Below, piece by piece: positions 21,887 through 32,326 of a DNA stretch of 64,000 nucleotides. How positions within the stretch are numbered: the stretch's first letter is position 1; each line of letters begins with the position of its first letter. The stretch is from Adiantum capillus-veneris (taxonomy: Eukaryota; Streptophyta; Polypodiopsida; Polypodiales; Pteridaceae), in contig CM043947.1 of assembly GCA_014529385.2 (NCBI GenBank), positions 133,533,891 through 133,597,890 of the forward strand. Direction: 5' to 3'. The notes beneath the pieces were generated by a model that was not told the origin of the DNA, did no database searches, and worked only from the letters and a program-made list of their open reading frames with translations. The translations under genes and the position numbers were made by a program.

Positions 21887-22809
21887 TTAAGTCTCTTTTT
21901 TACATATAACCTGTTGTGGTGTAGCACCCTTTTGTTTAGGATGCTTCCACAAGTAACCATCCCTTAAAAAGTACCCATATGCTTTTCTGCATATCCTCCT
22001 GAATTCTTGTTCAGACCAATCATCCTGTTTTGCTAGATTACTCAAATAGCTTCCAATAAGAAGCCAATCACCTTCATAATTCTCTTTCAAGAATGATTCA
22101 AGTAGATTAGTCATGCAGACATTGTTACCTTTGACATGAGAGATAGAATAGAACTTTGTGCCTACATCATCTCCCTCGTCAATCATTTGTGACTCATCTT
22201 CATACCTTGCCCTTGATAGCATATCTGCCACTGTATTGTCTTTACCTACACTATGCTTAAACTCGGGATTTAAGGACTTAATGTAGGCAATCCACCGCAA
22301 CATAGCAATGTCTAGTGTTGAGCAGCTTGTAATCATCCCAAGAAGTGGTAGACAATCTGTTTCTACAACCACACATGCACCAATTAGGTACTCTTTCCCA
22401 CCTTTCAAGGCTGTAACCATACCCCATAACTCTCTCTTTATCTGTGGATAGTTTCTTTGGCGAGCACTTAGTACCTTTGCTCCAAATCTTACCACATACC
22501 TGTGTCCTTCTTTGTCATCTTGCCGTATTTCCCATCCAATCCCTGTAGGACTGGTGTCTACTGTCAGAATTACTGGCCTTTGACACTCATAGTCTACCTT
22601 TCTCAAAGTTGTTGCTGATTGGAGCAACTCCTTTAGCTTTTTCATGGATTTTACATGTGCTTCTCTCCATTTAAACTTTTGATTCTTTCTAAGCAGCTGA
22701 TAAAGAGGATCAGCTACATGTGCGTAATGTGGAATCCAAATAACACAGAAGATACATGCTCCCAGAAACCTTCTAACCTTAGTGATGCTTGTGCATGTTT
22801 CTTTCATTC
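21887..22809 (-). pseudogene. RT end and RNase H of Gypsy 19440-33189
   Basis: Open for 306 codons on the minus strand. It begins at the connection block KVRRFLGAC, IWIPHYAHVADPLYQLLRK, then KKLKELL. RNase H follows with ILTVDTSPTGIG, RNYPQIKRELWGMVTAL (D and E of the active site), VVETDCLPLLGM and VADMLSR. At 22810 it is cut by the Copia insertion. Joined to 28049 across one TTTGG, the frame reads VDAIQ-RMKETC, so the two halves were one gene. Confidence 0.8.
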
Positions 22810-22814
22810 TTTGG

Positions 22815-23005
22815 TGAAGGAGTACGAGCGGAAGTGCGACGCAAGAGAGAGTGCGAGAAGAAGAGCACGACGATATGGTGAACTCGCTCTACTGTAATGT
22901 GTAGAGCATAGTGAGTTCTTATTAGGTTTTTACAAAAGAATATGTGTACATACCTGGCGGCCCGCCCACTTACCTAGGCGACCACATTGGGCTTATACCC
23001 CAACA
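22815..23005 (-). repeat. 3' LTR of minus-strand Copia
   Basis: 191 bp, TG..CA, with about 97 per cent identity by eye to 27852-28043 and one base shorter (GGCTTATA versus GGCTTTATA). Confidence 0.93.
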
Positions 23006-23094
23006 ACCTCCCACTTAAAGTCCAATGTGGTACTTTAAGTGTGAGAGAAGGTACTATACAAGCTAATATACAAGAGATGTAGAGAAGTGATGTA

Positions 23095-23991
23095 CTACCC
23101 TACACCTAACTGCTTGCGAAAATGCGCAAAGCTCTCTGAGGGAAGTCCTTTTGTAAGTAGATCAGCAGGATTTTCTGTGGTGTGAACTTTGACAAGCTGA
23201 AGTTGCTTATCCTCAAGCATTTCCCTGATGAAATGATACTTCACATTCACATGCTTTGTCTTTGAGTGATAAACTGGATTGCGAGCCAATTGTATAGCAC
23301 TTTGACTATCACAATATAACACAGGCATCTCTTCTTTGATTCCCAAATCTGTTACTAGTCGATTAAGCCAAATTGATTCTTTGCATGCCTCTGATGCTGC
23401 AACATATTCATCCTCTGTAGTAGACTGAGTAACACAATCTTGTAATCTAGAACGCCATGATACTGCTCCACCAGCCAATGTAAAGACATACCCTGACGTA
23501 GACCTTCAGTTTTCTAAGTCACCTGCATAATCTGAGTCTGTTAAACCCTTTACACTTAGCTCCTAAATCCCATAGCATATACGCATACTCTTTGTAGCTT
23601 TCAGGTATCTCAATATTCCTTTCACTGCCTCCCAATGTTTCTTGCCTCGGTTTGACATGTATCGACTTACTACTCCCACTGCAAATGCAATGTCTGGGCG
23701 AGTAGCAATCATTGCATACATCAAACTACCCACTGCAGACGCATATGGAATCTTATCCATTTCAGCCTGTTCTTCCTTAGACACAGGACAATCTTGTTTG
23801 CTAAGTTTCACATATGGTGGCAATGGAACACTCAATGCCTTTCCCTTCTCCATATTGAAACGTTGCAAAACCTTGTCAATATACTCTGTTTGAGATAACC
23901 AAATCAACTTCTTTGATCTGTCTCTCTCAATGCGCATACCAAGTATATGACTTGCCTCACCCATGTCTTTCATGTCAAACGATTTTGCCAT
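23095..23991 (-). pseudogene. Copia RNase H and RT C-terminal part
   Basis: This continues the pol frame after the stop at 23995-23997. It carries SFDMKDMGEASHILGM, the AVGSLMYAM..RPDIAF block and GILRYLKATK. After two further in-frame stops (23563-23565 and 23506-23508) comes the RNase H: STSGYVFTLAGGAVSWRS, TEDEYVAASEACKE (acid), LYCDSQSAIQLARNP (acid), KHVNVKYHFIRE and the terminal TKGLP motif. It ends at 23095. All parts share one frame, so it is three point changes away from being open. RNase H removes template RNA during cDNA synthesis. Confidence 0.85.
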
Positions 23992-23994
23992 CTT

Positions 23995-25806
23995 TCACTT
24001 CAAAGCTGAAATTTCTTCCAAGTGCTTGCCAGCAATCAACATGTCATCCACATACAAAATAAGGATCAGCCAACTGCCATCCTTAGCCTTCTTTGTATAT
24101 AGACAGTGATCGAACTCACTACGTTTGTAGCCTTGAGAAAGCATAAACTTGTGGAATTTATGGTACCATGCCCTCGGTGATTGTTTTAAGCCATAAAGAC
24201 TCTTTAACAACTGGCATACCCAATCTTCCTTGCCTTTCTCAACAAACCCTTCTGGATGCGGCATGTAAATTTCCACATCTAAATCACCATGCAAGAACGC
24301 TGTCTTGACATCCATTTGGTGCAACACCAAATCTAATATGGCAACCAATGCAAGAAAGCATCTCAATGTAGTCATCTTGACCACCGGAGAGAAGACTTCA
24401 TCAAAGTCAATGCCTTGTTCTTGCTTAAAGCCCTTGGCAACAAGCCTTGCTTTGTACTTTGGCTGACTATCATGAGCGGTGATCTTATACCTGTAAACCC
24501 ATTTACAGGGTAGAGCCTTTTTTCCCCGTGGTAATTTAACTAGCTTCCATGTCTGGTTTTTATGCAGAGCTGTCATCTCTGACTGCATGGCCAATTGCCA
24601 ATTCCCGGAGTCCTTCATTTGCACTGCTTCCTTGTAACATGAAGGCTCATTGCAATCAGTCAACATAACATAATTCATAGATGGAACAAACCTATCAGGA
24701 GGTCGCGTGACACGTCCAAATCTACGCATAATAGGTGGCTCAGGCTCAGCCACAACCTGTGGTTCCACTCTATCCTGTCCTTGCTCCTCTTGAGCCCTGA
24801 CATTTTGTCTTGCACGTGCAGGTCCATCTTCTTGGAAGACAACTCTTCTAATCTCCTCAACCCTCTCTGGTTTAGAATGATATTTGGATTCATTAAAGTG
24901 AACATCACTGCTGCGGACAACCTTTCTGGATTCGGGATCCCAAAGTCTGTACCCCATCTCACCAGAACTACCATAGCCTAGAAAGATGCACTTTCTACTC
25001 TTTAGCTCAAGTTTGTTCCTAAATTCCTTTGGAACGTGAGTATATGCCTCACAACCAAAGACTCTGAGATGCTTGTATGAGGGCATTTTGCCTGACCATA
25101 CCATCTCTGGCACTGAATCCTTCTGCAAAACCTTGCTAGGAGATCTATTTACAAGATGAACAGCTGTTGATACAGCTTCAGCCCAAAACCCATTTGGCAG
25201 TTGTGCATTAGACAACATACTTCTGACCTTCTCTAGTATGGTCCTATTCATCCTCTCAGCAACACCATTTTGAGGAGGATTGTAAGGAGCAGTAAGTTCA
25301 CGTTTTATACCTTTTGACTCACAAAAGTCCTGAAAGGCCTTTGAAACATACTCTCCACCATTGTCAATGCGTAAGCATTTAAGCTTCTTGCCACTCTGAT
25401 TCTCCACAAGTGTCACAAACGTTTTGAAAACAGTCAACGCTTCATCCTTGTGCTTGAGAAAGTAAACCCATACTTTCCTCGAGTAATCATCTATAAATGT
25501 CATAAAGTAAGAAGCTCCCCCTAGAGATAGGTTAGGCATAGGTCCACACAAATCATTATGAACAAGTGCCAAATGTGTATCTCTTCTATTGCTTCTATGC
25601 TTATGTGGCTGATGTGTTTGCTTACCATATAGACAATGTTCACAGAATTCAAAATCATTAAATGAAAATCCAGGCAAATAACCAGAACGAGACAAGATTT
25701 CCATTCCCTTCTTGGACATATGTCCTAACCGGCTATGCCACAAAGAAACGTTCGGCTGCTTGTTTACATTGATTACATTTTTAGAGACATTTGATACATA
25801 AATCAT
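23995..25806 (-). CDS. Copia integrase-reverse transcriptase open frame
   Basis: A 603-codon open frame. It starts at an ATG whose bases overlap the TGA that ends Gag (ATGA, 25803-25806). Domains in order: pre-integrase zinc region with LWHSRLGHMS, CEHCLYGK; integrase core with D in HNDLCGPM, D in RIDNGGEY (25343-25372), E in NGVAERMNRT; then the linker and RT with WVYRYK, ARLVAKGF, MDVKTAFLHG and the catalytic LYVDDMLI (24034-24063). All integrase and RT catalytic residues are present. No protease precedes the integrase: the N-terminus starts inside the segment that normally follows protease. It ends at a TGA where the family continues, so it is C-terminally truncated in its present state. 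Confidence 0.85.
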   Translation of the reverse strand: MIYVSNVSKNVINVNKQPNVSLWHSRLGHMSKKGMEILSRSGYLPGFSFNDFEFCEHCLYGKQTHQPHKHRSNRRDTHLALVHNDLCGPMPNLSLGGASYFMTFIDDYSRKVWVYFLKHKDEALTVFKTFVTLVENQSGKKLKCLRIDNGGEYVSKAFQDFCESKGIKRELTAPYNPPQNGVAERMNRTILEKVRSMLSNAQLPNGFWAEAVSTAVHLVNRSPSKVLQKDSVPEMVWSGKMPSYKHLRVFGCEAYTHVPKEFRNKLELKSRKCIFLGYGSSGEMGYRLWDPESRKVVRSSDVHFNESKYHSKPERVEEIRRVVFQEDGPARARQNVRAQEEQGQDRVEPQVVAEPEPPIMRRFGRVTRPPDRFVPSMNYVMLTDCNEPSCYKEAVQMKDSGNWQLAMQSEMTALHKNQTWKLVKLPRGKKALPCKWVYRYKITAHDSQPKYKARLVAKGFKQEQGIDFDEVFSPVVKMTTLRCFLALVAILDLVLHQMDVKTAFLHGDLDVEIYMPHPEGFVEKGKEDWVCQLLKSLYGLKQSPRAWYHKFHKFMLSQGYKRSEFDHCLYTKKAKDGSWLILILYVDDMLIAGKHLEEISALK

Positions 25807-26756
25807 GTAAAGTCACTCAGTGCATTTCCATCAGATGCTGTAAGAAGAGCTGAGTCCATTGTATTCTTCAAGAAGTAGATGTCTCCTGACACTAGACTGT
25901 CATCCTCTGCAACAGTGTTTGTCACATTTATTTCTTGAATCTTCACTGAGGACTTGTTCTTCTCACCATGGTCTTCAGATTTCTCTTTGCCTTTTTCTGC
26001 TTTCCATTCTCTGTAGTCTCTTTTCATGTGACCCTTCTTGCCACAATGGTAGCATTCTATGTCACTCTTGCCTTTAGCACTCCGGGACTTGCTACGAGAC
26101 TGATTCCTCTTTCCACCTTTGTACTTTTCTTTGGTCCTTCCCCTGACAACTAAGGCTGTTCCTTTGCCTTTGTCCATTGTCTTTCTATTGGTTTCTTCAG
26201 TAAGCAGACTTTCTTCTACACCTGCTATGTTCAAACCATCTGGAGGTGCAGAATTACTCAAAGCTGTGCGAAAAGTGTCCCAACTTTCCGGCAATGTGAT
26301 CAACAGGAACATAGCTCTAACAGGTTCATCAAACTTGACACCTTGAGCTGACAACTGACTATAGATTGTGTTGAATTCATTCAGATGATTGGACATAGGT
26401 GTCCCTTCTTTCATCTTCAAGTCAATAAGCTTCTTAAGCCAATATACCTGTGAAGCTGCACTCTGCTTCTCATAAAGATCACTCAGCTTTAACCATGCTT
26501 GATAAGCCGACATCTCGTCTGCTACATTGAAGTAAACGCTTTCTGCCAAAGTCAGCATAATGGTAGAAAGTGCCAATTCATCCATTTCGCTCCATTCATC
26601 TTCGTCCATATCTTCTGGTTTTATCCCCTTGAGCTTTATAGGTTTTATCTGCTTCTTTTGTACCAACACGTGCCAAATTTGCTTCTTTCACAATGGGAAA
26701 TTGGTTCCATCCAGCTTCTTGATATTATAAAGAGCAGTGTCTTGTGATCCAGCCAT
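25803..26756 (-). pseudogene. Copia Gag, one stop and a damaged zinc knuckle
   Basis: The product begins MAGSQDTALYNIKKLDG at the ATG 26756, and an in-frame TGA near 26693 replaces the Trp of the FPLW block (a G-to-A change). It then runs open to 25803 with the Copia Gag hallmarks: AYQAWLKLSDLYEKQS, LIDLKMKEGTPM, LNEFNTIYSQL. The zinc knuckle CYHCGKKGHMKRDY has lost its fourth ligand, with Tyr where Cys is expected. The frame ends at ALSDFT, about where the protease domain should begin. Gag builds the virus-like particle. Confidence 0.82.
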
Positions 26757-27837
26757 AGCTACGCTTCACAGTGGTTTACTTTCCTGGGAAAAATTCGGCA
26801 GAGTTTCCCCTGTAAACTGACCTCTGAACCAATATCAACCTGTCAAATGAACCAAGAAAGCTTCAGATTCTGCATAAATTTCGGCAGAGTCTCCTTTGTA
26901 AAATGGCTCTGGTGTACTCAAAAAGAAACCCAAAAACAGCTCAAAAAACACTATCTCTCTGACACTGTAAGCTGCGAGTAAACCTGTCCTGCACCTGTAC
27001 TGTCTCTGACTGTCCTGTCACTGTCTTGTAAGCATAGACTGCGACAATGCCTCAACGGCAGTAAAGCAAAGATGCAATCCCAACTGTCTAACTCACAGTC
27101 AATACATCCTAGCTACCTATCTAAGGGTGCTCGAGGGATTGCTCCAAGACCTGTATCACCGAAAGGATCTCAACATTCGAGAATCCCCCAGCTCAATAAA
27201 ACCTCACTCAACCCTCAACAAAGGCTGCAGTAAATCTAACAGTACATAGACTTCCCACAAAGTCATACATCCACAAATTTCCCACTGTATGTTGTAACCG
27301 CTGCGGCGGTTGTTTGCTGCGTGACTCATAGCCAGCAAACCCTCAACAGACATACATCATCTCTGACAATACATCCCATGTGGAAGTACCTGCAATGTCA
27401 GGATGTAATCTGGAATATCAAGCAGCAAACACAAGCTACCTGATGAACTAGTGGATGTCGCCTACAGTCTGTGTGTAGATGCGCCCTTGTCGTATGTGAC
27501 ACGCCTCCAAGAACTGTGAGCCGTCCTTCGATGTGTAGACATCCACAAATCAACACTCTGGGAGTGTCGATATCCTCAGCACTTGCAGTCGTAGGCCGAA
27601 CACCCCAAATTTGCAGAGTCGGATCTGCGCCCGTCGAGACCACGTAGTCGAAAATGGCCTGCGCAGACCTTTGTCGAAGCCGAACGGTCGCCGAGATGAC
27701 CTCAGAGTGAAGACACGACAGGTGAAGACACCATTCGGCGGCCGAGATTTGGGGCCGTGTCTTTGCCTGTCGAATTTCACTCCAATCTGAGTTGGTGACT
27801 CTAGCCTCCTGTAGTGCTGCCCCGAGCCTCGATCAAA
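26757..27837 (-). other. Leader of minus-strand Copia
   Basis: Untranslated region between the primer site and the Gag start. No domain or RNA gene is seen. The open frames here are short and lack recognisable domains. Confidence 0.6.
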
Positions 27838-27849
27838 GCTCTGATACCA
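27838..27849 (-). promoter_or_regulatory. Primer-binding site of minus-strand Copia
   Basis: TGGTATCAGAGC on the minus strand, complementary to the 3' end of initiator methionine tRNA, two bases inside the 5' LTR end at 27852. Confidence 0.92.
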
Positions 27850-27851
27850 GT

Positions 27852-28043
27852 TGAAGGAGTACGAGCGGAAGTGCGACGCGAGAGAGAGTGCGAGAAGAAG
27901 AGCACGAGGATATGGTGAACTCGCTCTACTGTAATGTGTAGAGCATAGTGAGTTCTTATTAGGTTTTTACAAAAGAATATGTGTACATACGTGGCGGCCC
28001 GCCCACTTACCTGAGCAACCACATTGGGCTTTATACCCCAACA
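27852..28043 (-). repeat. 5' LTR of minus-strand Copia
   Basis: 192 bp with TG..CA ends, flanked outside by TTTGG, matching the base run before the other LTR. Confidence 0.93.
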
Positions 28044-28048
28044 TTTGG

Positions 28049-28643
28049 ATGGCATCTACCTTTGTTGGACAAGGTTTCCTACCATATGGCCCGCACATGT
28101 GCCCCACAATGAGCACTTCATTGACACCAAACATAGACTTTTTTCCTGACAATGTAAGATTGACTTCTTCCAACCTAAACAAAATTTTATCACAATCATT
28201 TATGTGATCTACCCAAACCTACGACATCCCTTGAGAACCAAAGCTTCATCTTTGTCACTTTCTTCATATCATTTGATAGGCAAATCATCAATGAAAGGCA
28301 TTGTGATTTGGGGAATAAAGTTACGTAAGACCTTATTCATCCCATTCATCATATGTGCAACCGAGTTGGTTGCTCCCTGTGGCAAGGTACACATCATTAC
28401 CAAACCCAAAGGTGTCCTCATGGTTGTCAAGTCTCTGCTTTCGATTACAAGCTGAAATTGATCATACCCTGAGTAGAGATCCCCCATTGAGTAGATTTCC
28501 CTCCCTGCAAACGCCTCTGCAAACTCATCCACAATTGGACCTGTACCTACATTTCTAATTGTCACCTTGCTCATTGGTTGCATATCTTGGATGAAGCGTA
28601 GAGAACCGTTCATCAGGCGAGACCCTTTTTCTTTCTGTACCAC
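28049..28643 (-). pseudogene. Reverse transcriptase of Gypsy 19440-33189
   Basis: On the minus strand: QKEKGSRLMNGSLRFIQDMQPMS, then YSMGDLYSGYDQFQL, RTPLGLVMMCTLPQGA and the catalytic MPFIDDLPI (28276-28302), retaining both Asp. A stop and a short degenerate stretch follow. The frame resumes at FRLEEVNLTLSGKKS to the insertion point at 28049. The LPQGA block takes the place of the LPFGL[TS]NAP of common plant Gypsy elements, again marking a divergent lineage. Confidence 0.78.
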
Positions 28644-28655
28644 TGCAATCCCGCT

Positions 28656-29141
28656 TTACAATGGTACTTGGCCAAAACCCATCATTTCTCTATGATCATG
28701 AAACTCTTTGCTCACCTTTGGTAGAGGATGTTCTCTGAGGTTGTCACGATTCCTTTCATGGTTTACACAAATTGTGAGAAATTCGACATCTCGTTTACCA
28801 TCTTTGCTACGTATCCTAGCATATGCTGAACCATCATCCATTACCTTTGTTTCCATTCGAACTCCCACAATGTAGGGCTGTCCAAGGATGAGATGATATG
28901 AAGATGTATCCTGTACAAAGAAGTTTTGGTCAATCTTTACATCACCTATTGTCACCTTCACACGTGGACATGCTTCATACAATTCACCGGATGAATTGTT
29001 TGCCACTTTTACCATCCAGCCATGATCTGTGTCCATGGGCCATTTGCACTTGTTGTAGAGACTCTTTGACATTATGTTTATTTCTGAACCATGGTCAATC
29101 AAGGAAACAAATGGCTCTTCAAGATCACCTACCTTGACCAA
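28656..29141 (-). pseudogene. Aspartic protease of Gypsy 19440-33189
   Basis: A 161-codon frame just upstream of RT. It has SLIDHGSEINIMS (29080-29103 region), with Asp-His-Gly where the family has Asp-Thr/Ser-Gly, and LILGQPYIVGV as the second conserved block. The active-site Asp is present. A few codons and a stop separate it from RT, so the two were probably one polyprotein. Confidence 0.72.
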
Positions 29142-29338
29142 AGTTTCTGGAGTAGCCCTTGCCCAGTGACTTCATGAATAGTAGCTCTTAGGAATAGTAG
29201 CTCCCAGTGACTTCCTGAATAGTAGCTCCTAGGAATAGCTTCAACTTCTTCATCATCATTTGAGAAATGCACTTGCTTCACTCTCCCACTAGATTGGTAG
29301 CATCCTACCACAGCTCCATCATCCTCCTTATTTTGCAA

Positions 29339-31072
29339 CTACATCCCTTGTGTCTTCAAGGTTTCTCCGTCAACCTGTGGACGAGCAACCTCAGCAAGAG
29401 TTTGCCTCTTTCTCTTGATGATGTCAATGATCTCCTCGTGGAATTCATGCTTTGCAATGCCAAGAAGTTCTCCCAAAGTAAACTCAATCTTGCTATTCGA
29501 GATCCTTTCCTCCAAGACGTTCTTTAAATCTATAGCAACCTCAATATCAGATTGTAGTTTATAAGTTGGGCCTTTTGTCTTACCTTTTGTTGGCTCTTTC
29601 TTCTTTCGTGTTGTAGACTCCTCCATGAGTACTTCAGGTGGAGATGCTCCTTGTGTTGAGGGTGTTTGAGAAGGCATTGAGTCGCTTCTTCCCCCACTTC
29701 TAGAAGCTCTTTTTGATGGTCCTTCATCAGCATTCTCACGTCTGCGCTTCTCTTCTACAATCGCCTCATTTTGTTGGCATTTTGTAATGTAGGCATGCAC
29801 TGACAATGAGTCCACTGGATCATTCCATCCTGTTTCTAGACGTATGCAATCACCTGCTTCATGTAGAATCTCTTTTGTGAGCTTTTCCTTTTTAGCCAAT
29901 TGTATGACATTTGGCCAAATTTGACCATGATGGTCACTCACCTCTTCATCACTAAGATGCTCAATATTTACTCCATAAGTAACTGCCTCAATTCAAGAGG
30001 TGGCATGCTTAGTTGCCATATCTTCAACTAAGGTTTGCATTTCCCCCTTCCCAAAGTTAGTTCTCAAGGGTAGACATGTCTCTCTTATGTGGATTTTACC
30101 ATCCTTAAAAAAGACAACATCTTTTGACAAAGCATCACTAAAATCATCGCAATCCCTTCTTACATGGTCTGTACTATCACACCAAATACATCTATTAACA
30201 AAACCCTTCTTTGGACTGTTGTCTTTGCCTTAAAGTGGCCCTGACGGTTGGCCTTTTTCTTCAAGCTTTGCAAGCTTCACCTTCAAGTCACACATTACCT
30301 TCACAAGCTCATCTATCATGGACTCATCAAACTTCGGAGCGATAAAAGTAGGCTTTACCATTTTATCAGGAGTTGAGGTGGAAGGACTTGTAGTGTTTAC
30401 TACCATCTTGTCTCTTCTTCTTTGTCATTTGGCAAGCAGTGAGACAACACCTTCAACCTCATTCCAGTCGGTCTTTAGTCCTTGCTCATCATCTTTATCT
30501 TCAAGAAGAAGCTCAAAATTTTCTTGAAACTCTTTACCTACAGCTTGTAAGAAAAGATCTGTCTTCTCTGCATCTAGTGTGACCCTTTTTGTCCTGGTGA
30601 GTTGTGCATAGCGCCATTCAAATTTCCTAAGTGGCTCTGTTATTGATAGTCCTTGCTTTGGCTTGACGACCCATTCTAAAAATGTACTTTTGGTCACTCT
30701 CTCAGAGTCCTCCATGAAATATTCCTCCTTTAAATCTACTTTGAGTTCTTCCCAATTTCTCCCATGCCCATCTTTAATTCCCCTAACATGCTCTCTAATT
30801 TCTGGAGCAACAACTAGCTCAAAGCTTTGAATCATCTCACCTTCTGACATGCGATGCAGCTCCATCTCCTTCACATACTCGCGTAAGTACTTGGTTACAT
30901 CTTTGTCATTGAGCTGATCCATTCTATTGCCGACTGCTTGTATGGCCTTTGTTGCTGAAATCTCGCTTCTTTCAGTGGCATGTTGTTGTTGCATGAACAT
31001 TGCAAATTCTTAAAACATTTGCATTGTTGTTGGGTCAAAATGCATACCCTGTTGCTCAACATGATCACCCAT
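29339..31072 (-). pseudogene. Gag of Gypsy 19440-33189
   Basis: The product starts at the ATG 31072 (MGDHVEQQGM), 54 bases from the 5' LTR, has one stop near 31010, and continues through the capsid region 31000-30425 (YVKEMELHRM, GRNWEELKVDLKEEYFM, LRKFEWRYAQL). The zinc knuckle CIWCDSTDHVRRDC (about 30152-30196) has C-x2-C-x4-H-x4-C. The 29941-29339 block is a 200-codon basic, Ser/Thr-rich linker. Stops and shifts separate the blocks near 30425 and 29950. Confidence 0.7.
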
Positions 31073-31440
31073 GGTTACCCACAAACTCTCACCCTGGCAG
31101 TTTCGCGTCGAGTTCACCAAAAATATGTCAAGAAATTTGCGGTCTTGCAAGGAAAGCACCGGGCTTATGGCTGTGAGAGTTTGTGAGAGCACTCAAAAAA
31201 AAACTATATGAAGGAGTTAAACCATAGACACCATGAAGACTGCAATCAAAGAAGCCCCACTCTTTCTTTCTTGCACTCACACACACAAAGAAAGAACACA
31301 AAAGAGAGTGTCAAAACAACACAAAGATGAAAACATCAAGGCTATGGTCATATCATATCATGGGTAATATGAAAGGGTTAATAGATGAGTTAATGGCATT
31401 CAATCTTGGCTGACCAAATAGGCTACGAATTGTTCTTTGG

Positions 31441-31956
31441 AATTGTAGTTTTGTGCTTACCATAATATATATATTTTGTTTAGTGATTGGGATTAATTGT
31501 GTGTACAAATCCTCTTGGTTCATAGCAAGATAACTACGCTTACGTCAAAAGAAAAGTTATAGTCTATGAGAGGTAGCATGATGGGATCCAGTGATAGAAG
31601 TATTTCATTGAGCCTTTCTGGCCCAAAGAGAAACACTATACATTGTTGAAAGTGTATTTTACGGCTAATCCATACGCTAATTATAATAGATCGTACAGAG
31701 TGAAAGCGATAGAAATTATCATCATGTGGATTATTCATCTAAGATAACTCTAGTATGTGAAAAATGTAGATATGAGAGAAGAGAAGGGAAGAGAAGGAAA
31801 GAGAAGAGAAGAGAGTTTCCCTCCCAAGCCCTATTCTTGCCCGTAGGCAATAAGGATACTGTGGGGAGAGATGTACCTGTAGTAAGGAGAATCTAAAATT
31901 TGTAGACAGGATGAATTACTAAGAGTGAGAGAGATAGGTTTGGTTACAGAGATAAG

Positions 31957-32021
<65 letters not shown>

Positions 32022-32326
32022 AGAGATGAAAAAGAAAACAACAAGAAATCAAGAAAACATCAATGTAGAACACATCTTACTTGAAAAACCCTTCGGCACC
32101 ATTATTGATGGAGAGAGAAGAAGAGGGGAGAATTCAACTTTGATTGATACGCCAAGTCCAAGACCTTCTTTGATTAGAGTTGATCTTCCAAGGATAGCAT
32201 GCAAGAATGGCTAGTCTTCCTCTAGGAGAAAGTGTAGGCTTGGGCTTATGTTAATGGCTAAGTACAATTTGGCATTACTACTCACTCCCTCATGAATTCC
32301 TCTCATCAATGGCTTGAATGTTTAAG
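31441..32326. mobile_element. Unclassified 886-bp insertion in LTR
   Basis: Present in the 5' LTR but absent from the 3' LTR of the same Gypsy. The three bases TGG occur on both sides (31438-31440, 32327-32329), a possible 3-bp target duplication. Inside are a purine-rich GAGAAGAG block (about 31770-31815) and a TA array (31959-32016). No terminal inverted repeats and no coding domain are visible. Confidence 0.6.
31959..32016. repeat. (TA)n microsatellite
   Basis: Uninterrupted TA dinucleotides for about 58 bases. Confidence 0.95.

Larger units (their letters stand above)
22815..28043 (-). mobile_element. Minus-strand Copia retrotransposon with LTRs and 5-bp target duplication
   Basis: LTRs at 22815-23005 and 27852-28043 (191 and 192 bp) begin TGAAGGAGTACGAG and end CCCCAACA on the plus strand, with only about five differences. 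TTTGG flanks both sides (22810-22814, 28044-28048). On the minus strand the initiator-tRNA primer site TGGTATCAGAGC lies at 27838-27849, two bases from the 5' LTR. A purine tract (AAGTGGGAGGT) abuts the 3' LTR at 23006. Coding order is Gag, integrase, RT, RNase H; the protease region is missing. It is inserted in the RT region of the surrounding Gypsy. Confidence 0.95.
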
